Below, in pieces: positions 7,952-16,740 of a stretch of DNA of 64,000 nt. The notes below the pieces were generated by a model. That model was not told the origin of the DNA and did no database searches. It was given only the letters and a program-made list of their open reading frames with translations. Both the position numbers and the translations under genes were made by a program. The DNA comes from Mobilibacterium timonense (GTDB lineage Bacteria; Bacillota; Clostridia; Peptostreptococcales; Anaerovoracaceae), in the NCBI RefSeq assembly GCF_900155555.1, contig NZ_FUHN01000006.1, forward strand, positions 310,001 through 374,000. The letters run 5' to 3'. Position 1 is the stretch's first letter; every line of letters begins with the position of its first letter.

Positions 7952-9457
7952 ATGACTGAGGGGAAGATCGACAGGGCCGCATCCATATTCGGCAATGTGA
8001 TCAGCGCAAAAGACCACAGAAAGGCAGAAAGGTCCAAGAGTAAATTCATCCGCAGGTTCGGCGACGACAGTGGTGCGGATCATCCGGCGGTGGTGAGGAA
8101 AAATCCTTATATCGGCGATGCCCTGGGAGTCCGGGACATTCGTGTGGGCCAGGAGGAGGCCAGGAAGGTTCCCGTAAAGCAGAGAGAGGAGTTCGACAGA
8201 GAAAAGGGAGTGATAGTGGGGAACATCAGGATGGGATTCGGCCACTACCGCATATCCATGGCCATGGCCTCGGCCGCCAGCGCCCTGGGATACGTTCCAT
8301 ACTGGATGGATCTCAACTCTTTTCCCGAGACCACCTGCACCAAGGTGATATCCGCACAGAACGACCTCTATTCAAAAGGCTCAAGGATGTCCCAGAAGTC
8401 AAAGCTCTTCAACAGGCTGTTCTGGGAACCGATGAACTACGAGGGCTTCCGGAAGCTGAGCTACAACGCCTCAGACCAGAAGAACGCGGAGCTGATGGCG
8501 CCCGTTTTTCAGAACGTCCCGAAGGATATCCCACTGATCGGCACCCATGTGTGGCCGGCTCAGGCCGCGATCCACGGAGGCATGAAATACGTTGTGAATG
8601 CGATCCCGGATAACTGGCCGATGGCTCTTCACCTGGCAGAGGGGAGCGTCCACACTATACAGACTCATCAGGCGTATCAGGGATACCGGATCCTGAACGG
8701 AATGAGAGGCGACGAGGTCCTGAAGCCGATGCCGGCAGACAGCCTCGTTTACACTGGACATTACGTGGATCACGAGCTCGTTTCAAATATCGAAGAAGAC
8801 TGCCGGAAAAGGCTCCTCAGGAAGAAAAATGGAAAGCCCATGCGCTTTCTTCTCACCATCGGCGGTGCGGGCGCCCAGAAGGAGATCTTTGCAGGTATAA
8901 TACGCTACCTGCTTCCGATGGTCCGGGAGGGCAGAGCCGCGCTTTACGTGAACGTGGGAGACTACAGGAACGTGTGGGATCAGCTGACTTCCGAGATACG
9001 CGGGCTCAAGGACATTTCGGTTGAGCATTTCAACAGCTGGGAGAACACCGAGAACTTTGCCGCCGGGGCACTGGACGGGGACGTGGAAGGCATCCACGCT
9101 TTCTGGCATGAGAACATCTTCCAGGCGGTGTACTGCACTAACCTGCTCATGAGGAGCTGCGACGTGCTGATCACAAAGCCGAGTGAGCTTTCGTTTTATC
9201 CGGTGCCTAAGCTGTTCATCCACAGGATCGGCGGCCACGAAAAGTGGGGTGCCATCCACTCCGCGGAGATCGGTGACGGGACGCTGGAGTGTCAGGACAT
9301 TCCTCACGTGATACAGATGCTGGAGCTCTTCATGAACGATCCGGTGCTGCTGGAGGACATGTGCCACAACATAGTCAGGAATAAGGAAATAGGAATATAC
9401 GATGGAGCATACGAAGCGGTGAAGCTGGCCATGAGACTGAAGGAAGACCGCAGATAG
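7952..9457 (+). CDS. GT-B-like protein of unknown function in the galactoside operon
   Basis: I do not recognise a named family for this 501-residue protein. After a ~85-residue basic N-terminus comes GVIVGNIRMGFGHYRISMAM, resembling the GxGH nucleotide-sugar motif of MurG/MGDG-synthase-type GT-B enzymes. A second half begins MRFLLTIGGAGAQKEIF and continues with RSCDVLITKPSELSFYPVPK and IHRIGGHEKWGA, resembling the donor-binding half of the same fold. No transmembrane segment or signal peptide is apparent. AAAGGAAAG precedes the ATG; the gene lies 69 bp after the beta-galactosidase and 24 bp before the symporter. The operon context suggests a role with galactose or galactosides, for example transfer or phosphorolysis, but this is inference only. 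Confidence 0.7.
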   Translation: MTEGKIDRAASIFGNVISAKDHRKAERSKSKFIRRFGDDSGADHPAVVRKNPYIGDALGVRDIRVGQEEARKVPVKQREEFDREKGVIVGNIRMGFGHYRISMAMASAASALGYVPYWMDLNSFPETTCTKVISAQNDLYSKGSRMSQKSKLFNRLFWEPMNYEGFRKLSYNASDQKNAELMAPVFQNVPKDIPLIGTHVWPAQAAIHGGMKYVVNAIPDNWPMALHLAEGSVHTIQTHQAYQGYRILNGMRGDEVLKPMPADSLVYTGHYVDHELVSNIEEDCRKRLLRKKNGKPMRFLLTIGGAGAQKEIFAGIIRYLLPMVREGRAALYVNVGDYRNVWDQLTSEIRGLKDISVEHFNSWENTENFAAGALDGDVEGIHAFWHENIFQAVYCTNLLMRSCDVLITKPSELSFYPVPKLFIHRIGGHEKWGAIHSAEIGDGTLECQDIPHVIQMLELFMNDPVLLEDMCHNIVRNKEIGIYDGAYEAVKLAMRLKEDRR

Positions 9458-9481
9458 GATGCTGAGAAAGGAAGAAGTACG

Positions 9482-10936
9482 ATGGACGAACAGAAGACAC
9501 TGACCGGAAGAGAAAAGGCATCTTATGGTCTTGGAGCGGTGGGAAAGGACATGGTGTACATGCTTTCCGCCAGCTATGTTCTGTATTATTTTCAGGACGT
9601 CATGGGAGTCAGCGCATACGCGATGGCCGTGATACTGCTGGCGGCCCGTGTTTTTGACGCATTCAACGACCCGATCATGGGTATCATAGTGGCGAAGACC
9701 CGGACGAGGATGGGCAAATTCCGTCCGTGGCTGCTGATCGGGACCCTGACCAACTCAGTGGTCCTCTTCGCCATGTTCGCATGCCCGCCGTCACTTGATG
9801 GCCCGGGGCTGGTGGCCTATGCCGCCGTCTCCTATATCTTGTGGGGCGTTACCTACACCATGATGGACATACCTTTCTGGTCGATGATACCAGCCTTCAC
9901 GAGAGGCGGAAAAGAAAGGGAAAACCTGTCGGCCATGGCCCGCTCCTGTTCGGGGGTCGGAGCGGCTATCGTGACGATACTGACCATGATCGCGGTACAT
10001 GCACTGGGGACGAGGTTTGGCGGCACCACCGCGAACGAGATAGAGAGGCTCGGGTTCAAGTGGTTCTCGCTGATAATTGCAATATTGTTTTCTGTATTCA
10101 TCATCATCACCTGCGTGAACGTCAAGGAGAAGTCGACGGTTTCCATGGAGACGGCAACCGTCAGGGAGATGTTCAGATCCCTTATCAGGAACGACCAGGC
10201 CATGGCCGTGGTGGTCACCATTGTCCTGGTGAACACAGCCATGTACATCACATCGAATCTGGTGATCTACTTCTTCAAGTACGACCTCGGAGGAACGGGC
10301 TGGTATAACGATTACACACTTTTTAATACAGTTGGAGGAGCGGCTCAGATACTGGCCATGATGCTCCTGTATCCTGTACTCAGGAGGGTGGCGAAGGTCA
10401 CGAATACCGGTATCTTCTACATTGGCCTTGCCATGTCCGTGATCGGATACGTGATCCTGCTGGTGTTTGCGTCCTCCGGCGCCAAGACGCTCGCCTTTTT
10501 CCTGATCCCGGGGATCCTGATCATGGCGGCGTCGGGGATAAACAACGTCCTCACCACTGTGTTCCTTGCAAACACGGTGGACTACGGAGAGATCAGCAAC
10601 CACAGGAGAGACGAGTCGGTCATCTTCTCCATGCAGACATTCGTAGTAAAGCTGGCGTCTGGTATAGCCGCCTTCATCGCATCCATCACTCTTGGAGTGC
10701 TGGATCTTTCGGACAGTGCCATCACCTCGTCACAGCAGACGGTGGACTTCGCTTCGGCGGTCTCCGTCTCCCAGAAAATGGGGCTTCGAATGGTGATGAC
10801 GCTCCTGCCTATCGCCGGGCTGGTGGCGGCATTCTTCTGGTTCCGCAGGAGATATAAGCTCACGGACAAGAAGGTGGAAGAGCTGGCTCAGCAGGTGGCG
10901 GAGCTCCATGCAGGAGATACAGAACCGGAGGTGTAG
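9482..10936 (+). CDS. MelB-type sugar:cation symporter (GPH family)
   Basis: This 484-residue inner-membrane protein has about twelve hydrophobic segments. The GPH signature is clear in the first third: FDAFNDPIMGIIVAKTRTR followed by MGKFRPWLLIG, then YTMMDIPFWSMIPAFT. The C-terminal half has NTVDYGEISNHRRDESVIFS, also typical. Members import melibiose, lactose, raffinose-type sugars or glucuronides with Na+ or H+. Placement between beta- and alpha-galactosidase genes points to a galactoside substrate. It starts 24 bp after the previous gene and ends 3 bp before the next. Confidence 0.92.
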   Translation: MDEQKTLTGREKASYGLGAVGKDMVYMLSASYVLYYFQDVMGVSAYAMAVILLAARVFDAFNDPIMGIIVAKTRTRMGKFRPWLLIGTLTNSVVLFAMFACPPSLDGPGLVAYAAVSYILWGVTYTMMDIPFWSMIPAFTRGGKERENLSAMARSCSGVGAAIVTILTMIAVHALGTRFGGTTANEIERLGFKWFSLIIAILFSVFIIITCVNVKEKSTVSMETATVREMFRSLIRNDQAMAVVVTIVLVNTAMYITSNLVIYFFKYDLGGTGWYNDYTLFNTVGGAAQILAMMLLYPVLRRVAKVTNTGIFYIGLAMSVIGYVILLVFASSGAKTLAFFLIPGILIMAASGINNVLTTVFLANTVDYGEISNHRRDESVIFSMQTFVVKLASGIAAFIASITLGVLDLSDSAITSSQQTVDFASAVSVSQKMGLRMVMTLLPIAGLVAAFFWFRRRYKLTDKKVEELAQQVAELHAGDTEPEV

Positions 10937-10939
10937 AAA

Positions 10940-13393
10940 GTGATAAAGATCCTGGACCAGAGCATCTTCTGCTTGAGCACCAGAAACACCACATACATGT
11001 TTCAGAAGCTTCCGTCGGGCCACCTGGAGCACCTCTATTACGGCGCTCTGCTGCCCGGCGTGACCGGAGAAGAGGCAAGGGCCTTTTCCGAGAAAAGGGG
11101 CTGCGAGACCGGCAACATGATCGTCTACAGTCAGGATGACAAGACCCTGCTTCTGGAAGACACATGCCTTGAAGTGTCAGGAGAGGGCAAGGGCGACATC
11201 AGGGAGCCGTTTCTTGAGGTGATCCGTTCCGACGGGAGCAGGACCACCGACTTCGTGTTCGAGAAGGCGGAGGTGCTTCAGGAAAAGGAGTCCTACGACG
11301 ATCTTCCGGGGTCTTACGGCATGGAGCCGGGAGAACACCTGTGTGTTATACTTCGGGATGCCGCCGGGGACCTGGCTCTCGAGCTCCATTATTACGTTTA
11401 CGAAAATGAAGACGTCGTCTGCCGCAGCGCCAGGCTCCTGAACCAGAGCGACTCGGTAGTCTGCGTAGAGCGTCTCATGAGCGCCCAGCTGGATCTGAGG
11501 AGATCCGGCTACGTCATGAGCACATTCACAGGTGCCTGGGCGCGGGAGATGGACCGTGTGGATACCGTCGTGTCGGCCGGAAAGCACCAGGTATCATCCT
11601 GTGGGGGAGCGTCCTCAAACAGGGCGAATCCTTTCGTGATGTTCAGCTCTCCTGATGCGGGAGAGGATCACGGCCGGTGCATAGGGATGAATCTCATATA
11701 CAGCGGTAACCACTGTGAGCTTGCAGAGGTGAACGCCTACGGCAAGACCAGGATCCTAACGGGCATCGAGCCACGCGGCTTCTCCTGGACGCTGGAGCCT
11801 CAGGAGTCGTTCCAGGCCCCAGAGGCGGTGCTCACATTTTCAGGAAAAGGCTGGACTGGCATCAGTCTCAACATGCACAGGTTTATTCGCGAGCACATCG
11901 TGAGGGGGAAGTGGAAAGACAAAGAGAGACCTGTCCTCCTGAACAGCTGGGAGGCCGCGTATTTCCAGTTCGACGAGGGCCGGCTGATGAAGCTGGCAAA
12001 GGCGGCGGCCGACGCGGGAATAGAGCTCTTCGTGCTGGACGACGGCTGGTTCGGAAAGAGAAATGACGACACGTCTTCCCTGGGAGACTGGACCGAGAAC
12101 AGGAAGAAGCTTCCGGGCGGCCTGAAAGGGCTGTCAGGAAAGATAAAGTCTCTCGGCATGGACTTCGGCATATGGGTGGAGCCTGAAATGGTAAACGTGG
12201 ACAGCGACCTGTACCGGAATCACCCGGAATGGGCGCTTGCCATACCGGGCCGGGCCCATTCCGAAGGGAGAAACCAGAGGATACTGGATCTGACGAACCC
12301 GGATGTGGTGGACTACCTCACAGAGACAATGACCAGCGTGTTTTCATCGGGAGATATCTCATATGTCAAGTGGGACATGAACAGGATCTTTTCCGATGCC
12401 TTCTCACAGTACCTGCCGGCAGAACGTCAGGGAGAGGTGTTCCACAGGTACATCTGCGGGCTGTACAGGCTCATGGGACGTCTGGTCGAAAGCTTCCCGG
12501 ACATCCTGTTCGAGGGATGCGCGTCCGGCGGCTGCAGGTCGGACCTTGGGATACTGTGCTATTTTCCTCAGATATGGGCCAGCGACAACACGGATCCGCT
12601 GTGCAGAGCAGCGATCCAGGAGGGATACAGTTACGGCTATCCGCAGTCGGTGGTATCAGCCCACGTTTCAGCGAGCCCGAACCATCAGACACTGAGGGCG
12701 ACACCGCTGGAGACGAGATTCGGGGTCGCCGCCTTCGGGCTCCTGGGCTATGAGCTCAACCTCTGCGACTTGAGGAAAGAAGAGCTGGATGAGGTCAGGA
12801 ACCAGATCAGGTGGTACAAGAAGTGGCGCGATGTCCTCCAGTTCGGGGACTTCTACCGCGGCATGGAAACAGCGTGGCTCAATTCCGGTGACACCTCGAG
12901 CCGGTATCCGGGAGCTACAGATGCTTTTCCGGCGGAATACAGCTGGACCTGCGTTTCTGCGGATAAGTCCAGGGCTGTGGGATTCACACTGCAGCCGCTC
13001 GTCAGACCGAACGTACAGTACCATAGGTTCGTTGCCAGAGGACTGGACCCGGATAAGAGATACTCCTTCTCGAACATTCCGAGAAAGGTCGACATACGCA
13101 GGTTCGGAGACCTTATCAACACACAGTCTCCGGTCCACATACGCCAGGATTCCCTGGGTCACAGAGTGGCGGCGAAATTCGTCAAGATGGACGGAGAAAA
13201 AGAAAAGTACACATCGCTTTCCGGAGCGGCTCTGATGGAGGCGGGAGTCAGCCTGACAGGATCATATACCGGGACCGGGATGAACGATCAGACACGGTGC
13301 TACCAGGACTTCGACTCCAGGATCTATATTATTAAAGAAGTTGAAGGCGCAGAGGACGAGTCCTCCGGGGATGTGGAGAAGGAAAATGTCTGA
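10940..13393 (+). CDS. Alpha-galactosidase, glycoside hydrolase family 36
   Basis: The 817-residue cytoplasmic enzyme removes alpha-1,6-linked galactose from melibiose, raffinose and similar sugars. An N-terminal beta-supersandwich precedes a TIM barrel carrying FVLDDGWFGKRNDD, DFGIWVEPEMVN and LDLTNPDVVDYL. The expected nucleophile is D479 in YVKWDMNR and the acid/base D549 in WASDNTDPLCR; CASGGCRSDLG is a further family motif. The start is a GTG at 10940 with GGAGG 8 bp upstream, 3 bp after the symporter stop. Its end overlaps galK by 8 bp, showing translational coupling. Confidence 0.93.
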   Translation: MIKILDQSIFCLSTRNTTYMFQKLPSGHLEHLYYGALLPGVTGEEARAFSEKRGCETGNMIVYSQDDKTLLLEDTCLEVSGEGKGDIREPFLEVIRSDGSRTTDFVFEKAEVLQEKESYDDLPGSYGMEPGEHLCVILRDAAGDLALELHYYVYENEDVVCRSARLLNQSDSVVCVERLMSAQLDLRRSGYVMSTFTGAWAREMDRVDTVVSAGKHQVSSCGGASSNRANPFVMFSSPDAGEDHGRCIGMNLIYSGNHCELAEVNAYGKTRILTGIEPRGFSWTLEPQESFQAPEAVLTFSGKGWTGISLNMHRFIREHIVRGKWKDKERPVLLNSWEAAYFQFDEGRLMKLAKAAADAGIELFVLDDGWFGKRNDDTSSLGDWTENRKKLPGGLKGLSGKIKSLGMDFGIWVEPEMVNVDSDLYRNHPEWALAIPGRAHSEGRNQRILDLTNPDVVDYLTETMTSVFSSGDISYVKWDMNRIFSDAFSQYLPAERQGEVFHRYICGLYRLMGRLVESFPDILFEGCASGGCRSDLGILCYFPQIWASDNTDPLCRAAIQEGYSYGYPQSVVSAHVSASPNHQTLRATPLETRFGVAAFGLLGYELNLCDLRKEELDEVRNQIRWYKKWRDVLQFGDFYRGMETAWLNSGDTSSRYPGATDAFPAEYSWTCVSADKSRAVGFTLQPLVRPNVQYHRFVARGLDPDKRYSFSNIPRKVDIRRFGDLINTQSPVHIRQDSLGHRVAAKFVKMDGEKEKYTSLSGAALMEAGVSLTGSYTGTGMNDQTRCYQDFDSRIYIIKEVEGAEDESSGDVEKENV

Positions 13394-14570
13394 AAACATG
13401 AAAGAGAAAGCGTTACACGCTTACAAAGATAATTTCAGAGAGCCTGAAGGAGGAAAGCTCTTCTTCGCCCCCGGGAGGGTGAATCTCATCGGAGAGCACA
13501 CCGACTACAACGGCGGTCATGTTTTTCCGTGCGCGCTGACTCTTGGAACATACGGAGTGTTCAGGAAAAGAAATGACCGCATCCTTCGGTTCTACTCGGC
13601 GAACGAGCCGGAGGTGGGAGTGGTCGAGACATCCTTGGATCAGCTGGCTCCCGGGCGCAGCAGAGAGTGGACTGCATACCCTGAGGGAGTGGTGTTCACC
13701 CTGCTCAGTCACGGATACCAGGTGAATACAGGATTTGACATGGCTATATGCGGTGACCTTCCGGGAGGAGCGGGACTCTCGTCATCGGCATCCCTCGATG
13801 TGCTCACTGCCTTCGCAGTCAGGGAACTTTTCGGCCTGGACATCGCGGACCATGAGCTGGCGATTTTTTCCAAGGAGGCCGACAACAGCTACTGCGGAAT
13901 AAACTGCGGGATCATGGACCAGTTCACCGTAGCTATGGGAAAGAAAGACCACGCCATCTATCTGGATACGTCCGATCTTTCCTATGAATGCGTGCCGCTG
14001 AAGCTCGACGGCATGAAGATAGTGATAAGCAACACCAACAAAAAACACAGTCTCGTGGATTCCCAATACAACCAGCGCTGGTCGGAATGCAGGCAGGCGC
14101 TGGCGGAGCTCCAGACGGTAGTGGATATCGAAAACCTGTGCGACCTCTCTCCGGAGGAGTTCGAGAAATACAAGGACGCCATCAGCGAACCGGTGATCAG
14201 GAGAAGGGCAAAGCATGCTATTTACGAAGACGCCAGGTGCAGAGAGGCCGTGCGGGTCCTGAAGGCTGGAGACATCCGTGGCTTCGGCCGCCTCATGAAC
14301 GAGGCGCATATCTCCGTTAGCCGGGATTACGAGGTCACGGGACCCGAGCTGGACACCCTCCAGGAGGAGGCCCTGAAGCTCCCCGGAGTGATCGGCTCCC
14401 GCATGACGGGCGGTGGCTTCGGCGGATGCACTGTATCCATTGTGGAGGAAGGTGCAGTCGAAGAGTTCAGGAAAAAAGTCGGAGATGCCTATCTGAAAAA
14501 GATCGGCTATCCCGCGGACTTCTACGTCGTGGAGGTCGGCGGCGGCCCGGCGGTGCTGGAGGTGCTGTGA
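13386..14570 (+). CDS. galK: Galactokinase
   Basis: The 394-residue GHMP kinase phosphorylates galactose to galactose-1-phosphate with ATP. The galactokinase signature GRVNLIGEHTDYNGGHVF, the ATP-binding GGAGLSSSASLD and the third GHMP motif MTGGGFGGC are all present, as is GIMDQFTVAMG. The ATG at 13386 follows GGAGAAGGA and lies 8 bp inside the end of the alpha-galactosidase gene. galT and galE are not in the window, so the rest of the Leloir pathway must be elsewhere. Confidence 0.96.
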   Translation: MSENMKEKALHAYKDNFREPEGGKLFFAPGRVNLIGEHTDYNGGHVFPCALTLGTYGVFRKRNDRILRFYSANEPEVGVVETSLDQLAPGRSREWTAYPEGVVFTLLSHGYQVNTGFDMAICGDLPGGAGLSSSASLDVLTAFAVRELFGLDIADHELAIFSKEADNSYCGINCGIMDQFTVAMGKKDHAIYLDTSDLSYECVPLKLDGMKIVISNTNKKHSLVDSQYNQRWSECRQALAELQTVVDIENLCDLSPEEFEKYKDAISEPVIRRRAKHAIYEDARCREAVRVLKAGDIRGFGRLMNEAHISVSRDYEVTGPELDTLQEEALKLPGVIGSRMTGGGFGGCTVSIVEEGAVEEFRKKVGDAYLKKIGYPADFYVVEVGGGPAVLEVL

Positions 14571-15700
14571 TGAATTTGCTCTTCGCTTCGGATTCCTTCA
14601 AGGGCTCGCTCTCCAGCGACGACACCGCGCGATTGCTGACGAGGGCCGCGGAGGAAGTCTTTCCGGGCTGCACCGTGAAATCACTTCCAATGGCTGACGG
14701 AGGAGAGGGAACGGCAGAGGCCGTTATCCGTGCGCGCGGAGGAGAGCGCGTGGAAGTTCCGGTCCACGGGCCGCTGATGGAGGATGAGACAGCCTTTTAC
14801 GGAAGGCTCTCGGGCGATGAGGCCATATTCGAGATGGCCTCGGCTTCCGGCCTGCCGCTCCTCGCAGAGGACGAGCGGGACCCGCTGAAGACCACCACTT
14901 ATGGAACGGGGGAACTTTTTCGTGTTGCCCTGGATTCCGGTGCATCTAAGATCACCATGGCCATTGGCGGAAGCGCTACAAACGATGGCGGCATGGGCTT
15001 CGCAAGAGCCCTCGGGATCAGGTTCCTGGACGTTGACGGTCGTGAACTGGAAGGCCGGGGAGAGGAGCTGGAAAAGGTGGCAGACATCGATACCTCAGGC
15101 CTTGATCCGAGGATCCGCGACGTGTCGGTCGCTGTGATGTGCGACGTGACGAATCCGCTGTGCGGCCCCGATGGCGCCACCATGACCTTCGGCGGGCAGA
15201 AGGGCGGTTCGCCTGAGGTCCTCGACCGGTTGGAAAAAGGGATGATCAATTACAGGAACGCGATGATCCGAAGGTTCGGCGTCGATCCGGACTCCATACC
15301 CGGGAGCGGGGCCGCCGGTGGACTTGGCGCGGCACTTTCGGTTTTCCTCGGAGCGGAGATGAGATCCGGGATAGATACTGTGCTGGACCTCGTGGGATTT
15401 GACAGTTATCTGGAAGATACAGACCTTGTGGTCACGGGAGAGGGCCGCACCGACTGGCAGAGCTGCTGCGGCAAGGTGCTCCAGGGAGTTGGAGACCGGG
15501 CGAAGAAACATGGAGTTCCTGCGGTTGCGCTTTGCGGCTCGCTGGGTCCCGGATACGAGGCGATCTACGATCACGGGATCCAGTCCCTGATGACCACCGT
15601 GGATGCGCCGATGATGCTGTCCCAGGCGCTGGAAAACGCAGAGCCGCTGTATTACAAGGCCGCGATACGACTTTTTCGGATGATAAAGGCGGCGAAGTAG
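14570..15700 (+). CDS. glxK: Glycerate kinase (GlxK/GarK family)
   Basis: The 376-residue protein phosphorylates D-glycerate with ATP. Family motifs are FASDSFKGSLSS, MADGGEGTAEA, AIGGSATNDGGMG, GSGAAGGLGAALS and VVTGEGRTDWQS. Start and previous stop overlap in TGATG, so it is translationally coupled to galK. A glycerate kinase is not a standard galactose gene; it may simply feed another sugar-acid product into glycolysis. No terminator follows directly; the next gene has its own promoter. Confidence 0.93.
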   Translation: MNLLFASDSFKGSLSSDDTARLLTRAAEEVFPGCTVKSLPMADGGEGTAEAVIRARGGERVEVPVHGPLMEDETAFYGRLSGDEAIFEMASASGLPLLAEDERDPLKTTTYGTGELFRVALDSGASKITMAIGGSATNDGGMGFARALGIRFLDVDGRELEGRGEELEKVADIDTSGLDPRIRDVSVAVMCDVTNPLCGPDGATMTFGGQKGGSPEVLDRLEKGMINYRNAMIRRFGVDPDSIPGSGAAGGLGAALSVFLGAEMRSGIDTVLDLVGFDSYLEDTDLVVTGEGRTDWQSCCGKVLQGVGDRAKKHGVPAVALCGSLGPGYEAIYDHGIQSLMTTVDAPMMLSQALENAEPLYYKAAIRLFRMIKAAK

Positions 15701-15704
15701 ACGC

Positions 15705-15756
15705 TTGCTTTTCTTCTTGAACTGCGGCATAATATTTCTGACATATGTCAGAAATA
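15705..15756 (+). promoter_or_regulatory. Promoter with 24-bp palindromic operator before the DUF134-NifX fusion gene
   Basis: TTGCTT (15705-15710) and CATAAT (15728-15733) are 17 bp apart. A perfect 24-bp palindrome (15733-15756, core TGACATATGTCA) covers the expected transcription start. The encoded protein carries a helix-turn-helix DUF134 domain, so autorepression is a direct prediction. The palindrome also contains an ATG at 15745 in frame with the gene, but that codon lacks a ribosome binding site. Confidence 0.75.
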
Positions 15757-15771
15757 AAAAGAGGTGACGGC

Positions 15772-16623
15772 ATGGCAAGACCCAGCAAATGCAGAAGAAT
15801 ATGCATGGAGCCGGCATACGACAGCTTTGCCCCGGACGGGATCCCTTCCGGAGAGGAGGTCGTTCTGTCGCTCGATGAGTACGAGGCGATCCGTCTGATA
15901 GACCTGGAGAAGAAGACACATGTGGAGTGCGCGGCACAGATGAACGTTGCCCGTTCCACTGTGTCCGACATCTATGAGACGGCAAGAGAAAAAATCGCGG
16001 ACAGCATCGTCAACGGGAAAGTCCTGCTTATCGCCGGAGGGAACTACGTGCTGTGCGACGGCGGTCCTGCTGGCGCCTGCGGCAGAAAGTGCTGCAGAGT
16101 CGCCGGAGCAGGTGGCGCCGGTATGCAGCAGATAAGAGGAAAGGCGGATGATCAGATGAGGATCGCAGTTACATACGACAACGGAGAGATTTTCCAGCAC
16201 TTTGGCCACACAGAGCAGTTCAAGCTCTACGATGTGGAGGATGGCAGAGTCGTCGACAGCCAGGTCGTCGATACGAACGGTCAGGGCCATGGAGCTCTTG
16301 GCGGATTTCTTGCACAGGCAGGTGCAGACGTGCTGATCTGCGGCGGGATCGGCGGAGGAGCTCAGGCAGCGATGGCTGAAGCAGGGATAAAGCTTTTTGG
16401 AGGCGCATCGGGAAGTGCCGACGAGGCAGTTCAGGCGTATCTGGCAGGAGACCTGAACTATGACCCTGAGGTCCGCTGCAGCCACCACGGACACGACCAC
16501 GGTCATGGCGACGGACACGGATGCGGCCACCATGGCGGGCAGCATGAAAACGGAAATGGGTGTGGTCACCACGACGGACAGCATCACTGTCACGAAGACA
16601 AGCACGGGTGCTCGGGAAAGTAA
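15772..16623 (+). CDS. DUF134 (UPF0251) HTH / NifX-like domain fusion with His-rich tail
   Basis: The ~283-residue protein has three parts. Residues 1-110 are DUF134, with MARPSKCRRI, LSLDEYEAIRLIDLEK and an HTH (ECAAQMNVARSTVSDIYETA). Residues ~123-230 are a dinitrogenase Fe-Mo cofactor biosynthesis (NifB/NifX-like) domain (RIAVTYDNGEIFQHFGHTEQ, VLICGGIGGGAQAAMAEAGI). The last ~40 residues are almost a His/Gly/Cys metal-binding tail (HHGHDHGHGDGHGCGHH). Cysteines CDGGPAGACGRKCC sit at the domain border. It probably senses a metal or Fe-S cofactor and controls transcription. The start at 15772 is supported by AGAGGTGAC; no nitrogenase genes are nearby. Confidence 0.88.
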   Translation: MARPSKCRRICMEPAYDSFAPDGIPSGEEVVLSLDEYEAIRLIDLEKKTHVECAAQMNVARSTVSDIYETAREKIADSIVNGKVLLIAGGNYVLCDGGPAGACGRKCCRVAGAGGAGMQQIRGKADDQMRIAVTYDNGEIFQHFGHTEQFKLYDVEDGRVVDSQVVDTNGQGHGALGGFLAQAGADVLICGGIGGGAQAAMAEAGIKLFGGASGSADEAVQAYLAGDLNYDPEVRCSHHGHDHGHGDGHGCGHHGGQHENGNGCGHHDGQHHCHEDKHGCSGK

Positions 16624-16640
16624 ATACAGGAGGGATAAGT

Positions 16641-16710
16641 ACAAAAAGTGTAGAATTCTACACTTTTTGTTATTTGGGAGATGGCAATTTGCCGTCTCCC
16701 TCGTTTTTTT
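16641..16710 (+). terminator. Tandem terminators after the DUF134-NifX gene
   Basis: A perfect 30-bp palindrome (16641-16670, half AAAAAGTGTAGAATT) can end transcription in either direction. It is followed by a canonical hairpin GGGAGATGGC/GCCGTCTCCC (16676-16700) and a T-run to 16710. Confidence 0.88.
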
Positions 16711-16740
16711 CTCTGATTCGTCTAAATCATGTGTGGATGA

